64,000 nt of DNA from Chlorocebus sabaeus (lineage: Eukaryota > Chordata > Mammalia > Primates > Cercopithecidae): NCBI RefSeq assembly GCF_047675955.1, contig NC_132928.1, positions 44,572,889 to 44,636,888 on the forward strand. The letters run 5' to 3'. Positions 13,301-22,992 of the stretch are shown here, piece by piece. Both the position numbers and the translations under genes were made by a program. Each line of letters begins with the position of its first letter. Position 1 is the first letter of the stretch. Below the pieces are notes generated by a model, which was not told the origin of the DNA, searched no databases, and was given only the letters and a program-made list of their open reading frames with translations.

Positions 13301-16300
13301 AGAAGAAAGAAAACAACACTGACTTTCTATTGGCTATGAAAAAGTATAGGAGGAATTTATATCACAAATCCTCTGTCAATTAAAACTTTACTATAAATAA
13401 CTTTTAGTTAGTTATGGTATCTAAACACTCACCCGTTTTCTCTTTTCTGATGAAACTGATCTTATAGAAGATGAACTAGTAGAACTTGCTGAGGTTTTTC
13501 TCTCTTTCTTGTCCTAAGAATGCCGTAAAGAAAACAAATTTTAAAAAGAACAAAATAGAGCACAGTATACACAGAACTATTTCATCACTAGTATTACAAA
13601 TCAATATTTACATTCAATAATGAACTTTGGTGGGGAACAATGTTTACAGATACACAAACTTTGGTAAAAGGAAGGGGGATTCAACTAGAAGCCAGAACCC
13701 CTAAATGCTCACAAAATAGAGATGAGACAGGACACAGGTGTCAGAGCAGGAAGCCCGCTGACAGCTCAGATAAGGTTGTTGTGAGGTGGCACTGCCATGG
13801 TGAGAGTCAGTCTTCTACAACGCAAAACCACACATCCACTTATTTTTCACTGGATTCTGAATTCAACAGACCTAGGACAAACTTGTTTGAAGTACCTACC
13901 ACATGTCAAAGAAATTCTAGATAGTGGAGAGAGATGAATGAAAAAATAACAACAGTTCTTCATGAAGGTCAAAATCTAGTACAGGAATTTACAAATAAAC
14001 AAGTAATATATTTAGTGTGTCAGGTGATGCTATGGGAAAAAAATAAAGCAGGGAAAGGAAACAGGAAGGGCTGGGAGTCAGTAAAGCAGAGAAAGGAAAC
14101 AGGCAGGGCTGGGAGTCAGAAGTGGGGAAGATACGCCATTTTAAACAGAGTAGTCAAACCTCACTTACGAGTTGACATCTGAATGGAGACCTAAATGAAG
14201 TGAAGAAACAAACCATTAGAATATTGAGGGAAAGAGTTTTTCAACTCAAAGGGAATGCCAGCAAGAGCAAAGCCCCAGAGGCAGACACAAGCCTGCCTTG
14301 TTGGAACAGCAGCAAGGAGGCCATGGAGCAGAAAAGCAAATTATGTCAGGAGAGTGTCAGGGGGATGGGATGGGGAGAGGAGGCAGCTTTGTCAACCCTG
14401 GTAAGGATTTTGGCTTTTATTCTGGATGAAGTGGAAAAACACTGGAAAGTATTTAGCAGAGGAATAACATGATTGGACTCATATTTTAATAGGACCACAT
14501 TAGCTAGTGTGTTAAGAACAGACTATAAGGAAGCAAATGCAGAAGCAGGGAGGTCATTTTGGAAACTATTATAATAATTTAGGAAAACAAGGTGCTTGGA
14601 TCATGGACATAATAGTAAAGGAGGTAGTCAGACTCTGAACACCAGTATACCTTGTTTTATTGTGCCTTGCTTTATTGTACTTCATAGATAATTGCATAAT
14701 TTACAAATTGAAGGTTTGTGGCAAGTCCATTAGCACCCTTTTTCCAACAGTATGTGCTCACTTCATGTCTCTGTGTCACACTTCGGTAATTCTCACAATA
14801 TTTCACACGTTTTCATTGTTGTTATATTGCTATGAGACCTGTGTTCAACGATCTTTAATGTTATTATTATAGTTGCTTTGGGGTGCCAGAAACTGCCCAT
14901 ATGAGACGGCAAACTTCACTGATAAATGTTGCGTGTGTTCTGTTTCACCAATCACCCATTCGCCAGTCTCTCTCCCTCTCCTCAGGCCTCCTATTCCCTG
15001 AGACACAAGAATATTGAAATTAAGCCTATTAACGACCCAACAATGACCTCTAAGTGTTCAAGTGAAAGGAAGAAGTATAAGTCTCTCACTTTAAATCAAA
15101 AGCTAGAACGGATTATGCTGACTGAGGAAGGTATGTCAAAAGCCAACGCAGGCTGAAGGCTTGTCTTGTGCCAAACAATTAGACAAGTTATGAATGCAAA
15201 GGGAAAGTTATTGAAGGAAATTAAAAGCACTACTCCAGTGAACAAATAAATGATAAGAAAGCAAAACAGCCCTATTACTGATATTGGGCAAGTTTTGAGT
15301 GGTTTGGATAGAAAATCAAACCAGCCACAACGTTCCCTTTAGCCAAAGCCTAATCCAGAGCTAGGCCCTAACTCTATTCAACTCTGTGAAGGCTGACAGA
15401 TATGAGGAAGCTTCAGAAGAAAAGTTGGAAGCTAGCAGAGGTTGGTTCATGAGGTTTAAGGAATGAAGTAATCTCTGTAACATAAAAATACAAGGTGAAA
15501 CAGCAAGTGCTGATGTAGAAGCTACAGCAAGTTATACAGAAAACCTAGTTGAGATCATTGACGAAGGTGGTTGCTACACTAAACAGATTTTCAACAGAGA
15601 CAAACAGTGTTATATTGAAAGATGATGCCATCTAGGACTTTCATAGCTAGAGAGATGTCAATGCCTGGCTTCAACGGACAGGCTGGCTCTGGTTAGGGGC
15701 TAATGCAGTTGGTGACTTTCAGTTGAAGCCAATACTTATCATTCAGAAAATCCTAGGTACCTTAAGAATGATGTTAAATCTGCTCTGCCTGTGTTCTAGA
15801 AATGAAACAACAAAGCCTGGAGGACAGCACATGTATGTACAGCATGATTTACTGAATACCTTAAGCTCACTGTTGAAACCTACTCTTCAGGGAAAAAAAA
15901 AAAAAAAAAAAGATTCCTTTCAAAATATTACTGCTCACTGGTAATGCACCTGGTCACCCAAGAGCTCTGATGAAGATGTACAAAGAGATGAATGTTGTTT
16001 TCATGCCTGCTAATGCAACATCTATTCTGCAGTCCATATAGAACAAGGAGTAACTTCAACTTTCACATCTTATTATTTTAAAAATACATTTTGTAAGGCT
16101 ATATAGCTGCCATAGACAGTGATTCCTCTGATGGATCCAGAAAAAGTAAATTGAAAACCTTCTAGAAAGGATTCCCCTTTCTAGATGTCATTTAGAACAC
16201 TCATGATTCATGGCAGTAGGTCAAAATAGCAACATTAACAGGAGTTTGGAAAAGTCGATTCCAAACCTCATGAATGACTTTGAGCAGATTAAGACTTCAG

Positions 16301-19187
16301 TGGAGAAAATAACTGCAAGAGAACTAGAATTTGAAGGAGAGGTTGAAAATGTGCCTGAATTGCTACTATCTCATGATAAAACTTTAATGGGGGCCGGGTG
16401 AAGAGGCTCACGCCTGTAATCCCAGCACTTTGGGAGGCCAAGTTGGGTGGATCAAGAGGTCAGGAGTTCAAGACCAGCCTGGCCAAAACAGTGAAACTCC
16501 ATCTCTACTAAAAATATTTAAAAAATTAGCCAGGCATGGTGGCAGGTGCCTGTAGTCCCATCTACTTGGGAGGCTGAGGCAGGAGAATCGCCTGAACCCA
16601 GGAGGCGGAGGTTGCCGTGGGCCAAGATCGCACCACTGCACTCCAGCCTGGGTGACACAGTGAGACTCTGTTTCAAAAAAAAAAAAAAGCTTTAATGGAT
16701 TAGGAGTTGCTTCTTATAAATGAGCAATGAAACTGGTTTCTTGAGATTGATTTCTACTCCTGGTGAAGATGCTGTGCACACTGTTGAAATGAGAACAAAT
16801 GATTAGAATAATATTAAACTTAATTGATAAAGCAGTGGTAGGGTTTGAGAGATTAACTCCAATTTTGAAAGTTCTGCTGTGAGTAAAATGTTGTCAAACC
16901 GAATTGCATGCTACAGAGAAATCTTTTGTGAAAGGAGAGTCAATGTGGCAAACTTCACCCACAGCACCCCATCCTTCAGTAATCACCACTCTGATCAGTC
17001 AGCAGCCATCAACATCAAGGCAAGTCCCTCTAGCAGCAAAGATTATGACTCACTCAAGACTCAAATGATCGTTAGCATTTTTTTAGCAATGAAATATTTT
17101 TAAAATTTATTATTACTACTTTTAGAGATGGGCTCTTGCTCTGTTACTTAGGCTGATGTGCAGTGGCACGATTCTCAGGCAGGAGGATCCCTTGAGCCTC
17201 AAACTCTTGGGCTCAAGGGATCCTCCTGCTTGAGCCTATAGTATTTTTAAATTAACATATGCACTCTTTTTAGACAGAATGCCATTGTACACTTAATAGA
17301 CTACAGCACAGTATAAATGTAATTTTTATATGTACTGGGAAAACAAAAAATTCATGTGACTCACTTTACTGCAATATTTGCTTTACTGCACTGGTCTGGA
17401 ACTGAACCCAAAATATCTCCAAGGTATGCCTATTATAAAAACAAAGCTCATAGAATTTGCTGATAGGTGCAGGTAGTGCACGATCACAAGGATTTCAGCC
17501 TAAGCAACTCAAAGAATGGAATCACAATTTAGTAAATTGGGAAAACAAAGCCTGGGTACCTGAAAGATTACAGTTTAATAAGATGAGGAGGAACTAGCAA
17601 AGGACACTGAGAAGTAGTCACCAATAAGGAGGAAAATCAGGAGAATATGGTATCTCTAAAGCCAGGTGAATTCCCTAGCAAGCAGACTCAGAGAAAAACA
17701 AAAAGCTTCATGAAAGTGTTTCCAGGAGGAGGTGTAATCAGCTATATCAAATACTGCTGATATGCCAAGTCAGATGAGGTCTTAGAAATGACCGATAGAT
17801 TTAGCAACACAGAAACCACTGCTATAGGAGTGATAGAATGAAAAAGTCTGACTAGAGTAGGTTTAAGAGGGAATGAGGGGTTAATTGCAAACAGCATGCC
17901 AGTTAATAACGGCAAATGGGGATGGGAAGTATACAAATTACACAGAGTACTGTATGGCCATGCTTCAGGGTTACCTTTCCAACTATTGCTATACCTATGA
18001 GACCAAATTAGTAATCAGAAAGTTAGTAAGTAAGCAAGGAACAAACACCAAAAAGTACACTATCTGGAATTTCATCCAGGTCATGAAAAAGTCATAGGAA
18101 CTAGCCTGCTACCACAGAAATCACTTTTTTTTGTGAATATTCACCTTTGCCAGATTAGTCTCTCATCTTGGACGTAACACAGCATCAACACTCTCAAATA
18201 CTGATGATCAACTATCCAGACCAGTCAGAGAGTATATAATAAAACCGATTACATGGTTTTTTGCTTGTTTTGCACTTTTGCTTCCTGGAGACAATACCCA
18301 GCTCATTTAATGAGATATCCTAAATTTCATCTACCAAAACACTACTACTTTTTTTCTTTTTTGAGACAGAATCTCACTCTGTCACCCAGACTGGAGTGCA
18401 GTGGTACGAACACAGCTCACTTCAGCCTTGGTCTCTGTGGCTCAAGCGATCCTCCTCCCACCTCAGCTTCCTGAGTAGCTGAGAACACAGGTGCACACCA
18501 TGTCGCCTAGGCTGGTCTTAAACTCCTGGGCTCAAGTGGTCCTCCTGCCTCCACCTCCCAAAGTGCCGAAATTACAGGTATGATTCACCACACTCAGCCC
18601 CAGAACACTTCTTAAGGTAGTTTCTGAGAGAAAAAAGACATAGTAAGTATGTCTTCCCCACTATTAGCCTCAGCCACATAGCGCTGACCATTCTGACTGA
18701 TGAGAACGCAATCCTAGCCAACGCTGAGGAAACTGAAAAAGGAGAAAACATAGAAAATGGTTCAATGTTGAGTTATTGCTAAGAATGAGGGGATTTAGGG
18801 GGCTTAGAATTGAAGTCAGGAATACCTAAGCAAATTACTTACCTCTATATAACTAGTCTCTAAGCCTCAGTTTCTTCATCTGTGTAATTGGAATAATAGT
18901 ACCCACCTCACACAGTTGTGAGGAATAAATAAAACAATGCAAGTAAAAAACAGGAAAAGTAAATGACTTTTCCTGGATCAGCTGGGCAGAACAAAATATT
19001 TACATAAATCATTATAGTAGTAAGGTGTATTTTTTTTCATTAAACAAAAATAAATTGTTAAAAAAGAAATGTATCTCTAGGTCAGTAAATCAAAATTCTT
19101 ACTTTTTCACCAAAATTGGGTGATGAAGTGGTGGTGTCCTTCCTCTGAGACGTCTCTTTTTTCCCACAGGATTCTTTGCTGGACATT
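4840..19187 (-). CDS. SWT1: SWT1 N-terminal coding part (exons 2-5), gene continues past position 1
   Basis: Minus-strand join: 19187-19103 (ATG at 19186-19184), 13513-13433, 11738-11680, 5581-4840. The coding lengths of 84, 81, 59 and 742 nt sum to 966 nt, or 322 residues in one open frame, with GT-AG introns throughout. The protein begins MSSKESCGKKETSQRKDTTT. It is Ser/Lys-rich and low in hydrophobic residues, so it is probably disordered, with basic clusters such as KRRQEQKR. Family knowledge: SWT1 is a PIN-domain endoribonuclease whose yeast homologue works in nuclear mRNP quality control near the pore. The PIN domain is encoded by exons beyond the left edge, so catalysis cannot be judged here. 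Transcription is divergent from TRMT1L. Confidence 0.93.
5923..6224 (-). repeat. AluJ-like (minus)
   Basis: Dimeric Alu ending gagccactgtaccccggcc. It abuts the next Alu with a 14-bp gap, a tandem pair in the same orientation. Confidence 0.9.
6239..6541 (-). repeat. AluJ-like (minus), second of a tandem pair
   Basis: T-rich start at 6239, end gagccactacgcccagcc. It has an A-rich middle linker with an expanded T10 at about 6409. Confidence 0.9.
6898..7189 (-). repeat. AluS-like (minus) inside a LINE-like fragment
   Basis: Flanked by similar sequences, (at)cattttcttct on the left and ccattttcttct on the right, consistent with a target-site duplication. Small deletions are present (tcgccaggctaggtgc). 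Confidence 0.9.
7190..7780 (+). repeat. Old LINE-1-like 3' fragment (HAL1/L1M type)
   Basis: Contains diverged L1 ORF2-end landmarks: tcacatgttgctggtagaaatgt and, later, catatgatggaatactatag. The subfamily is not assigned. Confidence 0.5.
8032..8229 (+). repeat. Chimeric Alu: minus-strand head joined to plus-strand right monomer
   Basis: 8032-8082 reads as the minus-strand Alu 3' end (gacagagtctcaatctatca then ttcagcggtggcatga). From 8083 the sequence is a plus-strand monomer (gtagtcccagttacttggga to an A18 tail). The RPL22 retrocopy starts directly after the tail. Confidence 0.75.
8230..10215 (+). pseudogene. RPL22 processed pseudogene
   Basis: An intronless copy of ribosomal protein L22 mRNA, immediately after an Alu A-tail. 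The coding part runs from 8254 to 8627. The start codon is ATA (8254) instead of ATG. The Lys-rich run is expanded to 16 A (8290-8305), which shifts the frame. After LKKNNLRD the Trp codon has become TAG (8536-8538). The C-terminal YFQINQDE acidic tail can still be read before TAA at 8625-8627. Downstream sequence to the A-rich tail at about 10196-10220 looks like the long RPL22 3' UTR (recalled, not aligned), so this would be close to a full-length retrocopy. It lies antisense in SWT1 intron 4 and should make no functional L22. Confidence 0.88.
10231..10348 (-). repeat. Alu fragment (minus)
   Basis: Only the gtagagatggggtctcacta to tgtgcccagct part of one monomer is present, directly after the A-rich tail of the RPL22 retrocopy. 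Confidence 0.8.
10355..10380. repeat. (TA)n microsatellite
   Basis: Thirteen uninterrupted AT dinucleotides, running into a T tract. Probably length-variable. Confidence 0.9.
10381..10472 (-). repeat. 5'-truncated Alu (minus)
   Basis: T21 tract, then only about 70 bp of the Alu right end (gagctggagtctcgccgtgt to ctcactgcaagcactg). Confidence 0.85.
10566..11679. other. SWT1 intron 4, repeat-poor AT-rich stretch
   Basis: No gene, RNA or clear repeat is recognised. AT-rich throughout. Confidence 0.5.
11680..11738 (-). CDS. SWT1: SWT1 exon 4
   Basis: Acceptor AAATTTCAG before 11738, donor AAAAG|GTAAAT. The 59 nt encode KSDHIDVLYCNIKRRQEQK plus two bases of an Arg codon completed by exon 5. Skipping this exon would break the frame. 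Confidence 0.91.
11875..12010 (-). repeat. MIR-like fragment
   Basis: Reads as the minus strand of a MIR (ccccgtttcacaaaactcaa, then aaagtcacagagcaagt). Confidence 0.6.
12765..12870 (+). repeat. MIR fragment
   Basis: Has the MIR core: actctggacttggttctg, then atgtggccttgaaaaagtca and tcagtttctgaatctg. Strongly diverged. Confidence 0.7.
12911..13177 (+). repeat. 5'-truncated Alu (plus) with perfect target-site duplication
   Basis: gacaaatataacc at 12898-12910 is repeated at 13178-13190. The element starts inside the left monomer at tttgggaggctgaggc and ends in an A20 tail. Confidence 0.95.
13433..13513 (-). CDS. SWT1: SWT1 exon 3
   Basis: Acceptor CATTCTTAG before 13513, donor CGG|GTGAGT at 13432. 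It encodes 27 residues (DKKERKTSASSTSSSSIRSV and on), a Ser-rich basic linker. The exon is phase 0 at both ends, so it could be skipped without a frameshift. Confidence 0.92.
13860..14642 (+). repeat. Ancient interspersed repeat, left part (split by Tigger1)
   Basis: Contains typical mammalian-wide repeat phrases such as gtacctaccacatgtcaaag and tattataataatttaggaaa. It appears to continue after the transposon at 17432-17900. I cannot name the family with confidence. Confidence 0.5.
14047..14120 (+). repeat. 38-bp tandem duplication
   Basis: Unit starting agcaggg/agcagag and ending ctgggagtcag, two copies (14047 and 14085) with few differences. Confidence 0.85.
15043..17103 (+). pseudogene. 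Tigger1 transposase remnant (pogo-like DDE transposase)
   Basis: Successive frames recover pieces of the transposase. These are the N-terminal helix-turn-helix start near 15043, RGWFMRFKE-like sequence near 15440, the region around the retained first Asp (FNRD, near 15590), the altered second-Asp motif near 15938, and a C-terminal MLSNRIACYREIFCERR segment at 16888. There is a stop as early as 15154. Confidence 0.85.
16391..16689 (+). repeat. AluS-like (plus) inserted in Tigger1
   Basis: The target-site duplication ctttaatgg lies at 16382-16390 and 16690-16698. It interrupts the transposase relic and so post-dates Tigger1. Confidence 0.95.
17115..17245 (-). repeat. Alu monomer fragment with internal perfect hairpin
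   Basis: A minus-strand monomer (gagatgggctcttgctctgt) whose middle is replaced by an inverted copy of its own downstream part. The arms are 17179-17198 and 17210-17229, identical over 20 bp, with an 11-nt loop. Confidence 0.85.
17432..17900 (+). repeat. Ancient interspersed repeat, right part (split by Tigger1)
   Basis: Landmarks such as gatgaggaggaactagcaaa, gaaagtgtttccaggaggag and tcaaatactgctgatatgcc follow on from 13860-14642 in a common unnamed mammalian repeat. Confidence 0.5.
18351..18599 (-). repeat. Alu (minus) with internal deletion
   Basis: Full 3' part, but the linker and left-arm start are missing: caggtgcacaccatg joins directly to tcgcctaggctggtc. Confidence 0.88.
18815..18930 (+). 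repeat. MIR fragment
   Basis: cctcagtttcttcatctgtg and cacctcacacagttgtgagg are clear MIR landmarks. Confidence 0.8.
19103..19187 (-). CDS. SWT1: SWT1 exon 2 with start codon
   Basis: The acceptor is GCTTTTCAG, with AG at 19189-19188, and the ATG begins at the second base of the exon. It encodes 28 residues, ending PNFGEK, and the donor is GTAAGA at 19102. After splicing the initiation context would be ctgaATGt, weak at -3 and +4. Confidence 0.93.
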
Positions 19188-19302
19188 CTGAAAAGCTAAC
19201 ATAAACATTAAAAATACAGTATTTTTTTTTTTTGCAATAAAAAAGAAAATAGAAATTTGTCTTCTTTCAGTTATATAAAGATTGGAGTTTTACAAAATGA
19301 TC

Positions 19303-19590
19303 ACTTTTTTTTTTTTTGAGATGCAGTCTCGCTCTGTCGCCCAGGCTGAAGTGCAGTGGCATGATCTCGGCTCACTGCAACCTCTGCCTACCGGGTTCAA
19401 GCAATTCTCCTGCCTCAGTCTCCTGAGTAGCTGAGATTACAGGCATGTGCCCCACGCCCTGCTAATTTTTGTATTTTTAGTAGAGATGGGGTTTCACCAA
19501 GTTGGTCAGGCTGGTCTCAACCTCCTGACCTTGTGATCCGCCCACCTCCCAAAGTGCTGGGATTACCGGTGTGAGCCACCACTCCCAGCA
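19303..19590 (-). repeat. AluS-like (minus)
   Basis: T13 tract to gtgtgagccaccactcccagc. It lies about 115 bp upstream of SWT1 exon 2 on the transcribed strand and so reads in sense with SWT1. Confidence 0.92.
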
Positions 19591-19994
19591 CTATGATTAC
19601 TATTTTTTAACCATTCCCAAGATGACAAGATTCTCTCACTGTTCCACTTTTCTTCACTTACATTCTCCTTCAAAATTACCCATTCCTCTCCTTCAGCTTC
19701 ATCTATCACCTTTCCAGGAAGGAGTCTCAAACCATGCCTTGATCCCTGACTTCTCACATAAGCATCAGATCACCATTTTCAACTGACTCCAGGTTGCTAT
19801 ATTCTGCACCACCTACATTTCAAAGCCAATTAGTCATAAGTTTCATTTTCCCGAAACACCTTCAGTCATTCATTGAACAAGACTTTGGCAAATCACACAC
19901 TTTTTTTGAGTCTTGGTGTCATTACTCATAAAATAGATAACCCATCCCACAGGGTTTTTGAGGTACTCAAACAACGGATGTAAAATATATCTTG

Positions 19995-20285
19995 CGGCTG
20001 GGCACCTTGGCTCACTGTAATCCCAACACTTTGGGAGGCCGAGACAGGCAGATCAACTGAGGTCAGTTCAACACCAGCGTGGCCAACATCATGAAACCTC
20101 GTCTTTACTAAAAATACAAAATTAGCCCAGTGTGGTGGTGCATGCCTGTAATCAGAGGCTGAGGGAGGTGAATCACTTGAACCTGGGAGGCGGAGGTTGT
20201 AGTGAGTCGAGATCGCACCACTGCACTCCAGCCTGGGTGACAAGTGCAAAACTCCATCTCAAAAATAAAAAAAAATTAAAAAATA
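19995..20285 (+). repeat. Alu (plus)
   Basis: ggctgggcaccttggctcac to a mixed A-rich tail. It has small deletions (gtaatcagaggctgaggg). Opposite in orientation to the Alu at 19303, making an inverted Alu pair about 400 bp apart. Confidence 0.92.
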
Positions 20286-20309
20286 TATATACATATACAT
20301 CTTGCATAG

Positions 20310-20440
20310 GTTGGTACACAGTAAGGTCTACATATATACTTGCTTGTATGGTTGTCTTTCTACTAGACCCTGAGCTCCTTGAGTATGCTGTACCAAAAAC
20401 TTAGGTGCTCATAAACGCCTACTGAGTGAATAAATGAGTG
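20310..20440 (+). repeat. L2 LINE 3' end
   Basis: ctagaccctgagctccttga then ctactgagtgaataaatgag is a typical L2 terminus. Confidence 0.75.
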
Positions 20441-20699
20441 AATTCTTCTTCCTTGTAATATTAACTCTTTCATTCTGAACCACTTCCAATTCGCTCACTG
20501 TAGTTCCTCTGTTCACTTCCCATCCCAGTCTCATTTTTCCAGCCCTGCTGTGGACCAAGTAAATACTGTCAGTGGATGACAGTATTGTGGGCTATCCCAG
20601 AAAAACACTTATGTTTATTCGGACAAATGTTTTATATTTGTACTAGTGTGAAACTCCTATCGATTTTATGCAAATCAAAACATAAACTAAATGAGGGGA

Positions 20700-21236
20700 G
20701 ACTTCCTGTGCTGGCCAGTCTCCTGCTGGATGGCTCCTGATGATTCCTGATGCTTATCACACACTTACGTAATCCCCTACCACAATGAATAGGGGTGACC
20801 TGTGTAACCAATAAGATATTGCTACATAGTAGTATGTGGCTAAATCATATAAGACATCATGACTTCTACCTTGTCCTGTCTTGGACTGCTCACTCTAGGG
20901 AAAGCCAGAGTGTCATGAGGACACTCAAACAGACCATGGAAAGGCTCGCAAGAGAAGAACTACTGGCCTCTTGCCAACAACCAGAACCAACTAAGGGCCA
21001 GGCACATGAGTGCGCTACCTTTGAAGCTGATGTTCCTGCACCCCTAATCAAGTGACATGACAGCAGCCCTGGCACATACCTTCACTGCAACCTCATGAGA
21101 CCTAAAGCCAGATCAACCCAGAAAGTCGTTTCTGAGTTCCTGACCCACAGAAACGGTGGAGTAATAAATGTTTATTGTTATTTTAAGCTACTATGTTTTG
21201 GTATAACTTATGCAGCAGCAATAAATGAATAACATT
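20700..21236 (+). mobile_element. MLT1-type LTR (ERVL-MaLR relic)
   Basis: The sequence matches the general form of an MLT1 solo LTR: a GC-moderate body, an AATAAA at 21163, and a 3' end of gtttattgttattttaagc then ctatgttttggtataactta and a cagcagcaataa-like terminus. No internal retroviral sequence is visible on either side, so it is a solo LTR. It lies in SWT1 intron 1. Confidence 0.7.
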
Positions 21237-22385
21237 ATTTTTTTAATTCTTTAAACATTGAAGATTCCTTCTTCAGGATGTCTTACAAGCAGAGACCATG
21301 CTTAGAAATTCTTACAAAAATTCCCACAGAATCCACATACCAAAATCTAACCCTTTTAATCTGGTTTCCCGCTGGTATTAAATGACATTAACATACTGAA
21401 TCCAGCTTTCAGTTAACCATCTAGTCATTTAGAAATAAAAAATCATCATGAACGACAGTTAAAAAAAAAAAAAAGAAAGAAGAACAAGAATTATTGGATG
21501 ATGCACAGATATAGTTAGCATATCCGTAAGTTATAGTCAGTGTTATCCCGTTTTTAATTGACTGTTGAGCCATGAGTCAACTATACATTCAGGAATACTA
21601 GATAAAAGCTGTGCGGGAAGATCAGTAAAAGGGATTTAGGCCTATAACTCACAGAAGCTTCACGGGGATAATCTGTTCCCACTAAACTGGGGAAAGGTTA
21701 AACGCACACACACACCCCTCCATTATACATACTTCTTAAACTACAGGGGGAGGAGTTAACTTCCAGTTAGTGCTTCCAAGTGCCAAATAATGATGCTATC
21801 TCTTCCCCGGGGTTCTGAAACAAGTAGGTAACAAATAGACCAAGAAGACTGGCGTTTATCAACTTCATTAACTAAGAAAAGCTAACTGCAAGCGCGCGTC
21901 TTGTTCTTGAGACTAAATTGGGCTCCCTCTCCTGCCCTGCTGCCTAGAAGGTTCGGACCAAACCCAAGCAGGGGAGCCAGAAAGTTCACGTTTTTCTCCT
22001 TCCTGTCCCAGTGGATTTATCGGGGGGACAGAAGAAAGGAACGAGACAGCCTCGAATGTCAAGTAGGCACTAAGAGTGAAGCAGAGAGAAGTATTGGGGA
22101 CAGGGGACTCACTAGCATATGCTTTGGGGATCTGAGACGCATCAAAATCAAATGACCCGAAGCTCTACCCACTCAGAGCTCTGGTTACTAAAAGCCTGAA
22201 AACAAGGCAAAATAGAGCAAAACAACTAATTTCTATCCACTGGTCACACCGCAGAACTGCTGATATTGGCAACAGGAAGACTAAAGCAAAAATAAAAACA
22301 AAGGAAAAGAGCGTTCAGGTCACGGTGTAGATGAGGGTGCGAAATGAAAAACAGACCCTAACTCCAAGTCAGCTGGAAGGACAGG
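21237..22385. other. SWT1 intron 1, between the MLT1 LTR and the CpG island
   Basis: Mostly unique-looking sequence with one A-rich run at about 21462. The rise in G+C toward the promoter starts near 21890. No gene is recognised. Confidence 0.5.
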
Positions 22386-22659
22386 CAAGCTCGTCAGCTG
22401 CTAGTAAACCGCCGCGGCCCGCGGGCTCCGCACGAACCGACCAGACCCCAACACTGGGCAAGGGGCAGCCCCGGTGGCAAGCCGGGCCAGAACCACACCC
22501 TCCACGGAGCTGAGTCGTTCCCGGATCCGCCCACAGAGTTGCCCCGCCCAGGTCCGGGTGACTCCTGAGTGCCCAGCCCGGCCGGCCGCCCGCCGGCCAG
22601 TATACTTGGGGCGGGGGACGAGCGGGAACTTGCCCAGCAAAACGTCAACGCACCCCCCA

Positions 22660-22674
22660 CCCCCCCCCCCCCGA
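22660..22674. repeat. Poly(C) tract in the SWT1 intron 1 start
   Basis: A run of about 13 C just inside intron 1 of SWT1, a few bases from the donor. On the RNA-sense strand it is a G tract, which can act as an intronic splicing enhancer. Confidence 0.6.
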
Positions 22675-22687
22675 GTTCCTACCTTAC

Positions 22688-22860
22688 CAGCGCCGGCTGC
22701 GGTGGCGACTCCGAAGCCCCAGGCCAAAGGAGAGAGACCCCCACCGCCCGACACACCCCGCCCCACCAACCGTATGCCCGCTGGGAAACGTAGTTCTGCG
22801 CCCGGATCCAGACTGCCTACCCACCGCTCCGCAGCTTTTGCTTAGATTTGCATTTACTTC
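22688..22860 (-). other. SWT1: SWT1 non-coding first exon (5' UTR), approximate 5' end
   Basis: On the minus strand the GC-rich sequence ends GGCGCTG|GTAAGG, with the donor at 22687-22686. This is a strong consensus donor inside the CpG island and is correctly placed to splice to the exon starting at 19187. The transcription start is a guess from the island and promoter motifs. Confidence 0.65.
22781..22794 (-). promoter_or_regulatory. ZNF143/SBS-like element 1
   Basis: The minus strand reads ACTACGTTTCCCAG, close to the known ACTACAATTCCCAG core bound by ZNF143/THAP11-type factors at many bidirectional promoters. Occupancy is inferred. Confidence 0.55.
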
Positions 22861-22906
22861 CTGCAAGGCTTGCTCGCCGGCCCCGCCCCAGGATGCGCAG
22901 TGTACC

Positions 22907-22920
22907 CTGGGTGCTGTAGT
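22907..22920 (-). promoter_or_regulatory. ZNF143/SBS-like element 2
   Basis: The minus strand reads ACTACAGCACCCAG, the second ACTACnnnnCCCAG match, 126 bp from the first and in the same orientation. A tgcgca (NRF1 half-site-like) sequence lies just upstream on the plus strand. Confidence 0.55.
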
Positions 22921-22984
22921 CTTTGTTCGGTCTGGTGGTTGGCCGGTGGGAAGGAGACGCACCGCAGAAACTGAACCCTCTTAC

Positions 22985-22992
22985 CCAATTGG
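22985..22992. promoter_or_regulatory. CCAAT box / ATTGG overlap (NF-Y-like)
   Basis: The sequence ccaattgg reads as CCAAT on both strands, so an NF-Y site could serve either gene. Confidence 0.5.

Larger units (their letters stand above)
14643..17431 (+). mobile_element. Tigger1 DNA transposon (pogo/Tc1-mariner), nearly full length, dead
   Basis: The left end cagtatacc and right end ggtatgcct form degraded inverted terminal repeats. Without the two inserted SINE segments the length is about 2.35 kb, close to the family size. The transposase remnant starts near 15043 (MTSKCSSERKKYKSLTLNQK) and carries many stops and frameshifts. The motif usually reading DNAPGHPR reads GNAPGHPR near 15938, so a catalytic Asp is lost. 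An internal A-run at 15893-15911 is expanded. An AluS is inserted at 16391-16689. It sits in SWT1 intron 2 and cannot transpose. Confidence 0.9.

Noticed and set aside
13640..14472. Three successive open frames on the plus strand
   Set aside because: They fall in an ancient interspersed repeat and a tandem duplication, with no recognised domain.
14926..15156. Open frame with a transposase-like start, taken as a domesticated transposase
   Set aside because: Stops after 76 codons. The rest is broken and a catalytic Asp is lost, so it is a dead Tigger1.
20700..21236. Intact endogenous retrovirus at the MLT1 LTR
   Set aside because: Only LTR-type sequence is present; no gag, pol or env similarity on either side.
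22394..22962. Several overlapping open frames on both strands in the CpG island
   Set aside because: High G+C removes stops by chance. The proteins are Pro/Gly/Arg-rich without domains, and the region fits a promoter.
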